Assembly (NCBI GenBank): GCA_965140405.1
Contig: OZ223208.1
Span: forward strand, 2,232,001 to 2,296,000
Direction: 5' to 3'
Length of the DNA: 64,000 nt
Origin: G963556115 sp963666605
Lineage (GTDB): Bacteria > Planctomycetota > SZUA-567
In this document: positions 8,832-17,684 of the stretch, piece after piece
Layout of the letters: the number at the start of each line of letters is the position of its first letter
Numbering within the stretch: position 1 is the stretch's first letter
Position numbers and translations under genes: made by a program
The notes under the pieces: generated by a model
What the model saw: the letters and a program-made list of their open reading frames with translations, nothing else
Told to the model about the DNA's origin: nothing
Database searches by the model: none

Positions 8832-9380
8832 ATGAAAATCAGATGTGAAGCACAACGAGACTTTGATAATATATTTAACTTGGTAAAGACTGCTTTTGAA
8901 ACAGCAATGGTTTCAGATGGAAACGAGCAAGATTTTGTAAATAAATTAAGAGATAGTGATAACTATATTCCCGAACTTGCGCTTGTCGCTGAGAATAATG
9001 GTATATTGCTTGGCCATATAATGCTTACAAAGTTTTGTATCGTTAGAGTTATTGAAGAGATTGCTCCTACAGTTCTAAATGAAGCCAGCAAGCATGAAAC
9101 TCTATTACTAGGTCCAATCTCAGTAGTTCTTGAGCAAAGAGGGTGCGGTATTGGCTCTAAGTTGATTCGTGAGGCATTTGATAAGGCTGTAAATTTGGGA
9201 TACAAATCAGTAGTACTTGTTGGTAACCCTGCATACTACTCTAGATTTGGCTTTAAAAAATCTGAAGATTTTGGTATTAGGAACACCAATGGTATTCCTT
9301 CAGAGTATGTAATGATCTGTGAGTTAGTCCCTGGTTCGCTAGAGTCCGTTGAAGGTGAGATTTATTTTGATGGTGTTTAG
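8832..9380 (+). CDS. GNAT family N-acetyltransferase (YhbS/COG3153-like)
   Basis: A 182-residue protein from ATG 8832; a TTG at 8820 is in frame but would remove the GGA ribosome-binding position. The acetyl-CoA pyrophosphate loop is present as EQRGCGIGSKLIREAF (Q/R-x-x-G-x-G). The typical motif B segment NPAYYSRFGF is characteristic of the YhbS-like group. The substrate is not known. It lies between two small lipoprotein genes and is in the same direction as the preceding run, with 35-58 base gaps, so co-transcription is likely. Confidence 0.87.
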   Translation: MKIRCEAQRDFDNIFNLVKTAFETAMVSDGNEQDFVNKLRDSDNYIPELALVAENNGILLGHIMLTKFCIVRVIEEIAPTVLNEASKHETLLLGPISVVLEQRGCGIGSKLIREAFDKAVNLGYKSVVLVGNPAYYSRFGFKKSEDFGIRNTNGIPSEYVMICELVPGSLESVEGEIYFDGV

Positions 9381-9437
9381 CAATTGAATTAAAATGTGTT
9401 GTACTATTTATACTGTAAATTTAGAAAAGGATTAGAT

Positions 9438-9761
9438 ATGAAAATGTTTTTAACGCTTATGATGGCTCTGTTGATTTCAGTAATTGCTGGTTGTGCACCT
9501 GTGTCGCCACCTTCAGATGATTCTGACGTTGCTATGAATGATGAGTATAGTGATGAAGAGGTTATTGTTGAGAGTGATGACGGTATGGATGCCGATGAGA
9601 GAATCCTACGTGAAGGTGATGGTCGCTACATGAATCTTGTTGAAACCTACACAATGCCTGCTGATGAGGCAGATATTTCCGCAACGCCTGATCAAGTCCT
9701 TCTTGACGCGAATGGTAAAGAGTACAAGATTGTTGACCACATTGGTCCTGATTCAGAATAA
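9438..9761 (+). CDS. Small acidic putative lipoprotein
   Basis: A 107-residue product from ATG 9438, preceded by AAAAGG seven bases upstream; an in-frame TTG at 9396 only adds an unlikely extension. The signal LMMALLISVIAGC contains a good lipobox (IAGC). The mature part is strongly acidic (Asp/Glu rich, MNDEYSDEEVIVESDDGMD). It carries EGDGRYMNLVE, similar to the short motif in the lipoprotein at 8552-8797. It is the last gene of the prfB-proximal run; a perfect hairpin follows 20 bases after the stop. Function unknown. Confidence 0.72.
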   Translation: MKMFLTLMMALLISVIAGCAPVSPPSDDSDVAMNDEYSDEEVIVESDDGMDADERILREGDGRYMNLVETYTMPADEADISATPDQVLLDANGKEYKIVDHIGPDSE

Positions 9762-9780
9762 CTAAAGGTCTGTATTAAAA

Positions 9781-9821
9781 ACTCTGGACTACCATTAACA
9801 ATCTTAATTGTAGTCCAGAGT
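9781..9821. terminator. Hairpin terminator between convergent genes
   Basis: A perfect 12-bp stem (ACTCTGGACTAC 9781-9792, GTAGTCCAGAGT 9810-9821) continues after one mismatch into a further 5-bp ATTAA/TTAAT stem with loop CAATC. It is flanked by T-rich sequence and lies between the plus-strand lipoprotein and the minus-strand gene at 9891-10157, so it is probably bidirectional. Confidence 0.8.
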
Positions 9822-9890
9822 TTGACATTTTGTTGTTAAACTGTAAAGTCTGAAGAAGCTTTGATATTAGCTAAGTCAAAAGAATGTTTT

Positions 9891-10157
9891 TTAACCAAAT
9901 ATACTAATAACGCTACCAATATGGCTTTGTGGTAACCCTAATTGTTTTCCAATGTTACAAACATCACTTTGTAACATTGGGAGAATTTCTGTTTGTAATT
10001 TCTTAGCTGCGTTAGCATAACGTTCAATTTGCTCGGGGTTGTTTGAAGTATTTGCTATTTGCTGAAATTTTTTAATTCCATCTTTGGCACCCTGAACATC
10101 ACCAACGCGCATATTATAGCCAAAGTAAAGATCCATAACACTAGACGTTACTTTCAT
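9891..10157 (-). CDS. Small hypothetical protein
   Basis: An 88-residue product. The start ATG (10155-10157) is preceded by GAAAGG seven bases upstream, which supports it as a real gene. It is mostly helical in appearance, with no signal peptide or membrane segment. The central part QIERYANAAKKLQTEILPMLQSDVCNIGKQLGLPQ looks like two amphipathic helices with a single cysteine. It stands alone on the minus strand between terminators. I recognise no family. Confidence 0.6.
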   Translation of the reverse strand: MKVTSSVMDLYFGYNMRVGDVQGAKDGIKKFQQIANTSNNPEQIERYANAAKKLQTEILPMLQSDVCNIGKQLGLPQSHIGSVISIFG

Positions 10158-10350
10158 ATTTAACCTTTCATATTTGCTCTTTATATTACATATTAATTAT
10201 CGTATATCATATTTTAAACTTTATCATATAATAGAAATTATCCCAATTAAAATTATTAGATGTCAAATTTCCATAACGTCCGATAATGTATGTTATGTTA
10301 TGTTTGATGTATGCATTTAAATGAACTTAGCAGAATATGGAGTATATTGA

Positions 10351-10779
10351 TTGAATATTAGAATTAGCAACCAAAGTGATATAGACTCTATAGTCGACAT
10401 ATGGCACAGTGTTTCAATTACAGCCCACAGTTTTATAGATCCTGAGTATTGGGAAGCATCAAAACATGATATGAAGAACACATACCTGCCACAAGCTGAA
10501 ACTTATGTAATTGAGGATTATGGTATAATACTTGGTTTTCTCTCGATGGTTGATAATTATTTAGCAGCTCTTTTTATAAAAACTGAATTCCAAGGAAATG
10601 GCTATGGAGAAATGCTTCTTAATTATATTAAAGAAAGTAGAGATACTATTAACCTCAAGGCTTATGTGAAAAATAATAAAGCCATCAATTTTTATATTAA
10701 AAACATGTTTAAAGTTCAACATGTACAAAATGATGAAAATGTCAATGAGTCTGAATATATTATGATTTGGAATAGATAA
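10351..10779 (+). CDS. GNAT N-acetyltransferase, YiaC-like
   Basis: A 142-residue GNAT starting at TTG 10351, with GGAG at 10339-10342 eight bases upstream; no ATG exists near the family N-terminus. It resembles E. coli YiaC along its length: an IRISNQSDIDSIVDIW start, the HSFIDPEYW segment, the acetyl-CoA loop KTEFQGNGYGEMLLNYI, and the KNNKAINFYIKNMFK C-terminal motif. YiaC has been reported as a lysine acetyltransferase; the substrate here is unknown. It is divergent from the 9891-10157 gene and convergent with the chemoreceptor gene. Confidence 0.83.
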   Translation: MNIRISNQSDIDSIVDIWHSVSITAHSFIDPEYWEASKHDMKNTYLPQAETYVIEDYGIILGFLSMVDNYLAALFIKTEFQGNGYGEMLLNYIKESRDTINLKAYVKNNKAINFYIKNMFKVQHVQNDENVNESEYIMIWNR

Positions 10780-10855
10780 GACCTGTCAACCTGCCCTCGA
10801 CATAATAGAACTCCAACTAGTCTGGTTGAAAATAAGAAAACAAGATAATTTCATA

Positions 10856-10895
10856 ATAATACCAGTTGAGAGATTACACTCTCAACTGGTATTAT
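10856..10895. terminator. Strong bidirectional hairpin terminator
   Basis: A perfect 17-bp stem (10856-10872 against 10879-10895; core ACCAGTTGAGAG/CTCTCAACTGGT) with a 6-base loop ATTACA. It is placed between the convergent GNAT gene (+) and chemoreceptor gene (-), 18 bases before the latter's stop codon. Confidence 0.85.
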
Positions 10896-10912
10896 ACTAT
10901 GGTATATAAACT

Positions 10913-12742
10913 TTAGAACTTTCCAAACTCACTATCATCTAGAATAATTTGCTCACTAGGACTTATAATTGTTTCTGGCGCAGGCATATCATTCTTAGAA
11001 GAAATAGCTCTCATTTGTGTTTGTCCCCTGCTCTTTTTAGTCTTCTTTTCTGAATTAGCATCGCTTTCAATGTGCTCTTTTAGTTTGAACTGAGCAACTA
11101 AATCCCTTAATGTAACTGCAAGATCAGCCATGTCTTGTGAAGAGTGAGCTGTTGATTCAGCATTTGCAGTATTTTGCTGAGTCACGGAATCAACCTGCGA
11201 CAGCCCAATATTGGTTTGAGATATTCCTTGTGCTTGATCCTTACTCGCTGAAGCAATTTCACCAACAAGATCATTTGTCTTGGTAATGTTGTTTACGATT
11301 TCTGCAAGTGCCTGAGCCGTTTGGTGCGAGTTCTTTACACCTTCTTCTATCTCTTTGTTGCTATTTTCAATAAGAGTTTCTGTTTCTGCGGCAGCTTTAG
11401 CACTGCGGGCTGCAAGATTTCTAACCTCCTCAGCAACAACAGCGAATCCTTTACCATGAGACCCAGCTCTTGCTGCTTCAACTGCAGCATTTAATGCGAG
11501 AAGATTGGTCTGGAAGGCAATGTCGTCAATTGTTTTAATGACCTTCTGGGTCTCTTGAGCATTCGTGGTTATACGAAGCATAGACTCAGACATTTGGTTC
11601 ATCTTTTCCTGTCCAGAAGTAGCTGCATCTGCTGCCGACATAGCAAGAGAATTTGCTTGATTAGCGTTATCAGCGTTATTTTTTGTCTGGCTACCAAGAT
11701 CAGCCATTGATGCAGTTATTTCTTCCAAAGACGCTGCCGTTTCCGTTGCGCCTTGTGAAAGCGATTGCGCTGCTCCTGAAACAGTTGCAGCACTGGTGTT
11801 GAGTTGGTGTACGGTACCACGGACCTTCTGCATTGTATCATTTACCTGATTAACAACAAGGTTTATGCAATCACAAGCATCAAGGATTTCATCTATAATC
11901 TTTTTATTAGCTTTTGCAATAGAACCAACTTCATCCTTTCTATTGCCAAAATCAATTAGCTTCTGTAGGCGTGTTGGATTTGTTTCAATATGTATCTCTT
12001 CACTCCAGTCACCTTTGGCTAATTTATCACGCATAAGACTGGAGAGCTTTTGAACATGTCCTGAAATTCGAGAAACTGACTCAGTTACAAAATTAATAGG
12101 TTTTACAATACTTCTAGATATAATAAAAGAGATGACGGTAGAAATTATAATTGCACAACCAAAAATGATTATTAAAAGGAGTTTGATTTGATCTGCACTA
12201 CTAGTAGCATCTTGGCTAAACTTGACAGCTTGTTCTGCAGAAAAACTGCGTATCTCACCCAAAACAGCAACTAACTCAGAATACATTTTTGCTCTTGATC
12301 TTGAAGGTCTAGTAGATTCTATATTACCTTTTTTAACCTGGATGAGTCTTTGCTCAATAGCTTCTGAAGCATCTTTACTATAACTTTCATAAAGACCAGA
12401 GGCACGCTTAATAAGTTCTGGATCACCGGTAAACCGTTCATTTAGCAAAGCAATTCCATTATTATATATACTATCCAAGGCTTTTAATTCAGCACTGATT
12501 TCATTAATTTCTGAACTAGAGAGTGCTTGGTTGATTTTCTTTATAAGTTTATCCGTATTTACTGCAGTATCTTGGATTTCACGTATCGTAGTACTAACTG
12601 TATACGAATGAAGGTACATATCTGAAGTCATAGTCGCTAGCTGTTCAGAACCAATATATGCTTGAATACCACCGATAAGAATTAGTATCGTTACAATACC
12701 AAAACCACATAATAGTTTAGCCCCAATTTTTAAATTTTTCAT
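10913..12742 (-). CDS. Methyl-accepting chemotaxis protein
   Basis: A 609-residue chemoreceptor from ATG 12742, chosen because AAAGGG stands six bases upstream; an ATG 12 codons earlier has no such site. Transmembrane helix 1 is about residues 9-30 (LLCGFGIVTILILIGG). A four-helix-bundle-like sensor domain of about 160 residues follows, then TM2 (LLLIIIFGCAIIISTVISFII) and a HAMP-like linker. The signalling tip includes AFQTNLLALNAAVEAARAG and GFAVVAEEVRNLAARS. The extreme C-terminus has no obvious CheR-tethering pentapeptide. It would relay a periplasmic stimulus to CheA/CheW. It is divergent from the flagellin gene, fitting a motility context. Confidence 0.93.
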   Translation of the reverse strand: MKNLKIGAKLLCGFGIVTILILIGGIQAYIGSEQLATMTSDMYLHSYTVSTTIREIQDTAVNTDKLIKKINQALSSSEINEISAELKALDSIYNNGIALLNERFTGDPELIKRASGLYESYSKDASEAIEQRLIQVKKGNIESTRPSRSRAKMYSELVAVLGEIRSFSAEQAVKFSQDATSSADQIKLLLIIIFGCAIIISTVISFIISRSIVKPINFVTESVSRISGHVQKLSSLMRDKLAKGDWSEEIHIETNPTRLQKLIDFGNRKDEVGSIAKANKKIIDEILDACDCINLVVNQVNDTMQKVRGTVHQLNTSAATVSGAAQSLSQGATETAASLEEITASMADLGSQTKNNADNANQANSLAMSAADAATSGQEKMNQMSESMLRITTNAQETQKVIKTIDDIAFQTNLLALNAAVEAARAGSHGKGFAVVAEEVRNLAARSAKAAAETETLIENSNKEIEEGVKNSHQTAQALAEIVNNITKTNDLVGEIASASKDQAQGISQTNIGLSQVDSVTQQNTANAESTAHSSQDMADLAVTLRDLVAQFKLKEHIESDANSEKKTKKSRGQTQMRAISSKNDMPAPETIISPSEQIILDDSEFGKF

Positions 12743-12967
12743 GCTTTTCCCTTTCGAATGCATTAAAAAGATATTCATTGAATATAATAAGATTTATTGT
12801 TGAACATTATAATCGAGAATATATCAAATACAACTAAATTAACAAAAAGTTTACTGAAATGTAAATAAAACTGAGCTATTGTAAAGCAGTTAAGTTGTTT
12901 AAGTATAAAATAACTCAAGTTATTAGCATTGAATCCGTTAATTATTGATAACTTGTATCGGCATTGC

Positions 12968-13010
12968 ACGCTAACGGGAAGGATCCTGTTGAAGTAGCGT
13001 CCACGGAGGA
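12968..13010 (+). promoter_or_regulatory. Flagellin leader hairpin with AGGA loop, candidate CsrA site
   Basis: An inner stem AACGGGA (12973-12979) pairs with TCCTGTT (12984-12990), with one G-U pair, presenting AGGA in a four-base loop. An outer stem ACGCT (12968-12972) pairs with AGCGT (12996-13000). The Shine-Dalgarno GGAGGA (13005-13010) supplies further GGA motifs 24 bases downstream. CsrA binds GGA in hairpin loops and at Shine-Dalgarno sites and represses flagellin translation in Bacillus subtilis. Binding here is inferred. Confidence 0.5.
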
Positions 13011-13016
13011 ATAACT

Positions 13017-16000
13017 TTGCCTATGATTGTAGCTCATAACTTGAGCGCACTTAGTACTATACAGAGTCTCAATACCAACAACAGGAGCATGTCATGCTCA
13101 CTGTCGAGGCTTTCTACGGGCTATAAAATCAATACAGGCGCTGATGATCCAGCAGGATTGGTGATTTCTGAGCAGCTTAGAGCCCAGAATGTTGGCTTAC
13201 AAAGAGCGGTTCAAAATACCCAAGAAGCTAATAATATGCTAGGTATTGCCGAAGGTGCTCTATCAGAAATGAGTAATATACTCAATAAGATGAAACAGCT
13301 CGCTATACACTCAGCAAATAATGGTGTTACCTCCCCTGAGCAGGTCGCTGCTGATCAAGCAGAAGTTGACTCTTCTGTGCAGACAATTGACCGGATCGCT
13401 CGCACAACAAAATTCTCAGATCAATTCCTTCTAAATGGCAATAAGGCTATTGAGTTTGATTCACACACCAGTATTAAAAGTACTTCAAACTTCCCACTAC
13501 TTGATTCAGAGATGAGTGAGATATACCAAGTTCCTTCACTCAGACAGAGAATGACTATCGGTTTTAGCGGTAAGGATGAAACTGGAAACGCAGATTTGAC
13601 CAACGAAGCTAAAAAAGCATACTTCGAGCTTGACGCTGCTGATAATAGACTAGATATTACAACAAATTCAGAAGGTATCGACGTACTCAGTAAAAATCAA
13701 AGCTTCTCACTACGTGGCGAGAAAGGCTCTCGTGATTTCACGTTTGCAGCCGGCACTACCCTTGGAGAGATCAATAGCACCTTAAATAGTGCTTCTGACT
13801 CGGTAGGAATTGATAGTTCGTTAATATTTGATAGCAGTCAAACAGTTGATATGATTGCTTATACTACGACCCCAGTAAACACAAACCTTGGCGTTCAAAC
13901 TGATGGTAATGCAGGTAATATCCCAATATTCACTGCTACTCAAGGTGTTCAAGGGATGCCAGCTTCTACAGTATACGCTGCTGGTGATCAAGTGACAGGT
14001 TTCACTGTTACAGCAACTGACGTTGGACAGGATCAGGTTCGCTTTGATATGGTCGATTCTCTAGGTACAATTATAGGATCTCAGACCCAGACGCTAGCTT
14101 CAACAGGCCCTGCAGGTAATGATGCACAGGCAATAACCATGACCAGTACTAATGGAACCCAAGTCTCATTCAATTATAACTACGGACACTCCGGCCCTCA
14201 AGCAGGTACTCTTACAGATAATCATGTGCAGACCGCTGGTGCTGGTGGATCAATACCTTCATTTAATGCAGTTCAAGGTGTTCAGAATATGTCTGCCTTG
14301 ACTATTGATCCATTAGATAACGCTGGTAATACTTGGACAATTACACAGAGTACTCTGGATGCAAACACAGTCCGCTTTACTTTGTCAGACGGTGTCACAA
14401 CGACAACAAAAGATATTACAAGGTCTTTTGCCGGTGGAATCAAGACAGATTCTGCTAATGTTGTGTTACTCACAGGAAATGGTTCTACGTGTAACTTTGA
14501 TTACTTCTTTGAAGAAGATAATAACAAAGGTGTATGGGATCATATAGCAGATGGTAAGATTGTTGATTTTGATAATTCTGGTAATATAGTTGTACCTAGT
14601 CTAAACACTGCTAATACCAATGGCCCAGGAGCAGCAAATGTTACTGCACCAACAAATCCTACAGTGGATTCTGCGCAGAATATAACTAGTGCAATATCAA
14701 TTCTTGACTCTAATAGTGCAGACACATCATATAATATCTCTGCTGCTGCAGGTGGTGGCGGTAATCAGGTTATATTTACTATAACTGGTAACTCTACTGG
14801 TGTTGTTTCAACCCAGACTGTCAACCTTTCAAACCTAGGTACAGCAGGTACTGGAAGTCAAGCTATATCACTATCAACTCCTGATGGTAGTACAGTTGAT
14901 TTTGATTATTACTATGACAATGATCCAAGTACTTCGACATTTGACCGCCCTACTGGCAGTCTCTTTGATCTTGGATTCAGCCCACTCCCTTATGACAGAT
15001 CTGACGGTACAATTTTCACTTTCAATGCAACAAATGGTGCAACAACAAACTCAAATGTGCCAACCGATGGTACTTATGCTCCTGTGACTGGATCTGTAAC
15101 AGGTTTGGATGCTTTTGCGAGTCTTGATAATGATGACCAAATTGGTAATAGCTGGACAGTTAGTAGCTCCGTTGTTGATTTTAACACAACGCGATTCACG
15201 TTAGTAGATAATACAGGTACAAGATCAAGTACAGTTGATGTTGATATGTCACAACTTCCTGATATTGGTATAGGCACAGAAACCATTACACTTACTACAG
15301 GTAACGGCACCTCTATTAGTTTTGATTGGGGGTATGAAAATGACCCTAACAAAAATGGTGGAAACGGATTGTTCGACTCTCTACAAAATGCCACTCTTGC
15401 AACATTTAATTATGCTGGAAACCAGACATACGTAAACCCTAATTCTACAAATGGGCAAAACGTTCTCAACGTAACCTCTCCATCAGCCCCTGTCAATGCT
15501 GTTCAAAATATTTCATCGCAAGTCAACATCTTTGATGTTGTCAATGGTGAAACGCCTATGACGATTAGTGCAGCAGATGGCGCTACAGCGGATGAGATAA
15601 TATTTACAATAAGTGGAAGCACTACCGATCCGCTCGTAACACAAGCTGTAAGCCTTGCGTCTTTCTCACAAGCAGCGACAGGATCACAAGCTATAAGCTT
15701 AACAACACCAAATGGTACTCTTTTAGAGTTTGATTATTTCTATGAGAATGATCCAACTACCGGTGAGTATGACAAACCTAATGGTGACTTATACACTGTT
15801 GATGCAACACCTGTAAACTCTGAAAGAATGTTCAATGGTCTCAGTAAAGCGGCTCAAACTGCTGGGGCGGTAATTGATGTTAATTTGGATCCGACTACCG
15901 GTACTCACGTACAAAATTTAGAGTATGGAAGAAATACTGATGGTCAAGGTAGGATGTTTATAAAAGTTGTAGAGCATGATCTTGCTACACAGCATATTGA

Positions 16001-17498
16001 GTTTGAAGTATACAAGGACAGTGGATTTACCCCATCTGGACTGATAGGTTTTGGTTCTGGCTCTTCTGATGGTACGACAGCACTCAATATATTAGCGTTG
16101 AATAACTCAAATCTTGAAGGCCAGATAACCTTTGACGATGTTGGCGGTACTATTGACTTTACAGATCAAGCAAATCTAGCCAAGGACACCTATGTTGGAA
16201 TCGGTGGAATTTGGGGTGCTAATGGAGTCGATTATGAAGGTGGCTTTGCATTAGCAGCTGCTGCTGGTGCTGGTGAATTTGCTATTGAAGAGACAGTGTT
16301 CAGTGGTATAGAACTCGGTAAGAATACTGATGAATTAGGTAAAATTTACTACAAGACTGTACAAGACGGTGCAAATAGTGGGCAAGTGTTTGCTTACTCA
16401 AATCAGAAGATGCGCGACGAAGATATTGTCGCAATGTCATATGCTGGTACAGATTTGAGTGCTGATACAGAAGTTGTCCTAAATAGTGTCAACGATAGTG
16501 GGCTAGGGATTATCCTAAGAACTGGTGCGACTGATTGGGATGGTGGATCTGGAAGTATTATAAATGCAACGACACGATTTGAAAACCTCGGTGTTAGAGT
16601 TTCAACTGCTGAGTATGGTTCAAGTCAAGAGTTGTCAATTACTCAACGTGAGGGACAATGTTGGGAGTACTATTCTGATCCTGCTGATTCAACTGCTACA
16701 ATTGTGGAAGCGGATTCTCACACTAAAACACTCAAAGGCGCGGATGCTATTATTAACATAAATGGAACAGAGAAGACCTGTGACGGTCTTACCCTTCAGC
16801 TTGCAACCCTTGAACTTTCAGGAGAACTTGTATTCAATGAAGGTAAAGTTGGTGCTACAACTGTTGCACAGGTTGGTTATGATACAGGTAGTGTCTTTAC
16901 TAATGCAGCATTCCTCACTGATACAGCTGATGGATGGACAGATAGTAATGGCGACGGACATAGAGATCCAGATGAGATTGATACTTTCAAAGCTGGAGCA
17001 AATCTTGTAAATGCTGGTCATGCAACCACCCAGACTTTGGATGGCTTTACTGGTGGTATGCAACTACAGCTTGGTGAAGGCGCAGGTGGCCAAGAACGTA
17101 CTGTACTTGGGCTTCGCTCAATGACAGCCCTTGATCTAGGGCGAATTAGAGAAGATAATGGCAAAATAACCTGCTTGAACGATATGCTTTCAGGTGGGCT
17201 TGCTTCACTTGCTGAAGATCCGGTAAAAGCACTTGAAGTAATTCAGCAGGCTATAGATGATGTCTCAACTACACGTGCTCAAATAGGCGCATGGCAGTCA
17301 AACTTACTTGAAACTAATGCCAACAGCCTTACTGTTGCGATAGAGAATATCACTAAATCTGAGAGTTACATAAGAGATGCTGATATGGCTTATGAATCAA
17401 CACAATTCTCAAAAAATCAAATACTAGTCCAAGCTAGCACCTCAATGCTTGCACAATCAAACCAACTTAGCCAAGGTGTACTCTCACTTATTGGCTAA
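13017..17498 (+). CDS. fliC: Giant flagellin with repeat-expanded central region
   Basis: A 1,493-residue flagellin; ordinary flagellins have about 270-600. The N-terminal D0/D1 domain is clear (HNLSALSTIQSLNTNNRS, LSTGYKINTGADDPAGLVIS, EANNMLGIAEGALSEM, about residues 1-150). So is the C-terminal D1/D0 (ENITKSESYIRDADMAYEST, LVQASTSMLAQSNQ, about the last 130). Between them lie more than 1,100 residues of Ser/Thr/Asp/Gly-rich sequence with about five divergent repeats, listed separately. TTG 13017 is chosen because GGAGGA ends six bases before it; ATG 13023 is the alternative. It would be the surface-exposed filament subunit. The gene is divergent from a chemoreceptor and its leader carries a CsrA-like hairpin. 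Confidence 0.93.
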   Translation: MPMIVAHNLSALSTIQSLNTNNRSMSCSLSRLSTGYKINTGADDPAGLVISEQLRAQNVGLQRAVQNTQEANNMLGIAEGALSEMSNILNKMKQLAIHSANNGVTSPEQVAADQAEVDSSVQTIDRIARTTKFSDQFLLNGNKAIEFDSHTSIKSTSNFPLLDSEMSEIYQVPSLRQRMTIGFSGKDETGNADLTNEAKKAYFELDAADNRLDITTNSEGIDVLSKNQSFSLRGEKGSRDFTFAAGTTLGEINSTLNSASDSVGIDSSLIFDSSQTVDMIAYTTTPVNTNLGVQTDGNAGNIPIFTATQGVQGMPASTVYAAGDQVTGFTVTATDVGQDQVRFDMVDSLGTIIGSQTQTLASTGPAGNDAQAITMTSTNGTQVSFNYNYGHSGPQAGTLTDNHVQTAGAGGSIPSFNAVQGVQNMSALTIDPLDNAGNTWTITQSTLDANTVRFTLSDGVTTTTKDITRSFAGGIKTDSANVVLLTGNGSTCNFDYFFEEDNNKGVWDHIADGKIVDFDNSGNIVVPSLNTANTNGPGAANVTAPTNPTVDSAQNITSAISILDSNSADTSYNISAAAGGGGNQVIFTITGNSTGVVSTQTVNLSNLGTAGTGSQAISLSTPDGSTVDFDYYYDNDPSTSTFDRPTGSLFDLGFSPLPYDRSDGTIFTFNATNGATTNSNVPTDGTYAPVTGSVTGLDAFASLDNDDQIGNSWTVSSSVVDFNTTRFTLVDNTGTRSSTVDVDMSQLPDIGIGTETITLTTGNGTSISFDWGYENDPNKNGGNGLFDSLQNATLATFNYAGNQTYVNPNSTNGQNVLNVTSPSAPVNAVQNISSQVNIFDVVNGETPMTISAADGATADEIIFTISGSTTDPLVTQAVSLASFSQAATGSQAISLTTPNGTLLEFDYFYENDPTTGEYDKPNGDLYTVDATPVNSERMFNGLSKAAQTAGAVIDVNLDPTTGTHVQNLEYGRNTDGQGRMFIKVVEHDLATQHIEFEVYKDSGFTPSGLIGFGSGSSDGTTALNILALNNSNLEGQITFDDVGGTIDFTDQANLAKDTYVGIGGIWGANGVDYEGGFALAAAAGAGEFAIEETVFSGIELGKNTDELGKIYYKTVQDGANSGQVFAYSNQKMRDEDIVAMSYAGTDLSADTEVVLNSVNDSGLGIILRTGATDWDGGSGSIINATTRFENLGVRVSTAEYGSSQELSITQREGQCWEYYSDPADSTATIVEADSHTKTLKGADAIININGTEKTCDGLTLQLATLELSGELVFNEGKVGATTVAQVGYDTGSVFTNAAFLTDTADGWTDSNGDGHRDPDEIDTFKAGANLVNAGHATTQTLDGFTGGMQLQLGEGAGGQERTVLGLRSMTALDLGRIREDNGKITCLNDMLSGGLASLAEDPVKALEVIQQAIDDVSTTRAQIGAWQSNLLETNANSLTVAIENITKSESYIRDADMAYESTQFSKNQILVQASTSMLAQSNQLSQGVLSLIG
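13900..15800 (+). repeat. About five divergent 108-140-residue repeats inside flagellin
   Basis: The repeats are seen at protein level. Each unit opens with an F-x-A-x-x-G-V-Q-like or S-A-x-x-I-T-S-like segment and ends in an NGT/GST turn followed by V/I-x-F-D/N-Y-x-Y-E/D-N-D-P. End motifs map near nt 14166, 14490, 14896, 15318 and 15726, a period of about 324-422 bases. They probably form surface-exposed beta-rich domains on the filament. DNA identity between copies is low, so the expansion is old. Confidence 0.75.
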
Positions 17499-17684
17499 AT
17501 TTTACATCAAAAATATCCATAATACACTCATAACTTTAGACTTTAATGTTTATGGTCGTTTATACATGTATTCAAGGAATCATTTTTTACCTTGCACTCT
17601 TACTTACGAATCTTTATAGTAAATAATGTGTGAAGTTTTTAGGTTTGTTAATAAAAAGTTGTAATTGATTACTGGAGTTTAAAA

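Noticed and set aside
12743..12969. 64-codon minus-strand frame upstream of the chemoreceptor
   Set aside because: No Shine-Dalgarno, AT-rich composition and low-complexity hydrophobic product; it lies in the divergent promoter region of the flagellin and chemoreceptor genes.
17499..17684. Possible terminator after the flagellin gene
   Set aside because: Only a weak CCATAA/TTATGG pairing at long distance is present; I could not support a stable hairpin.
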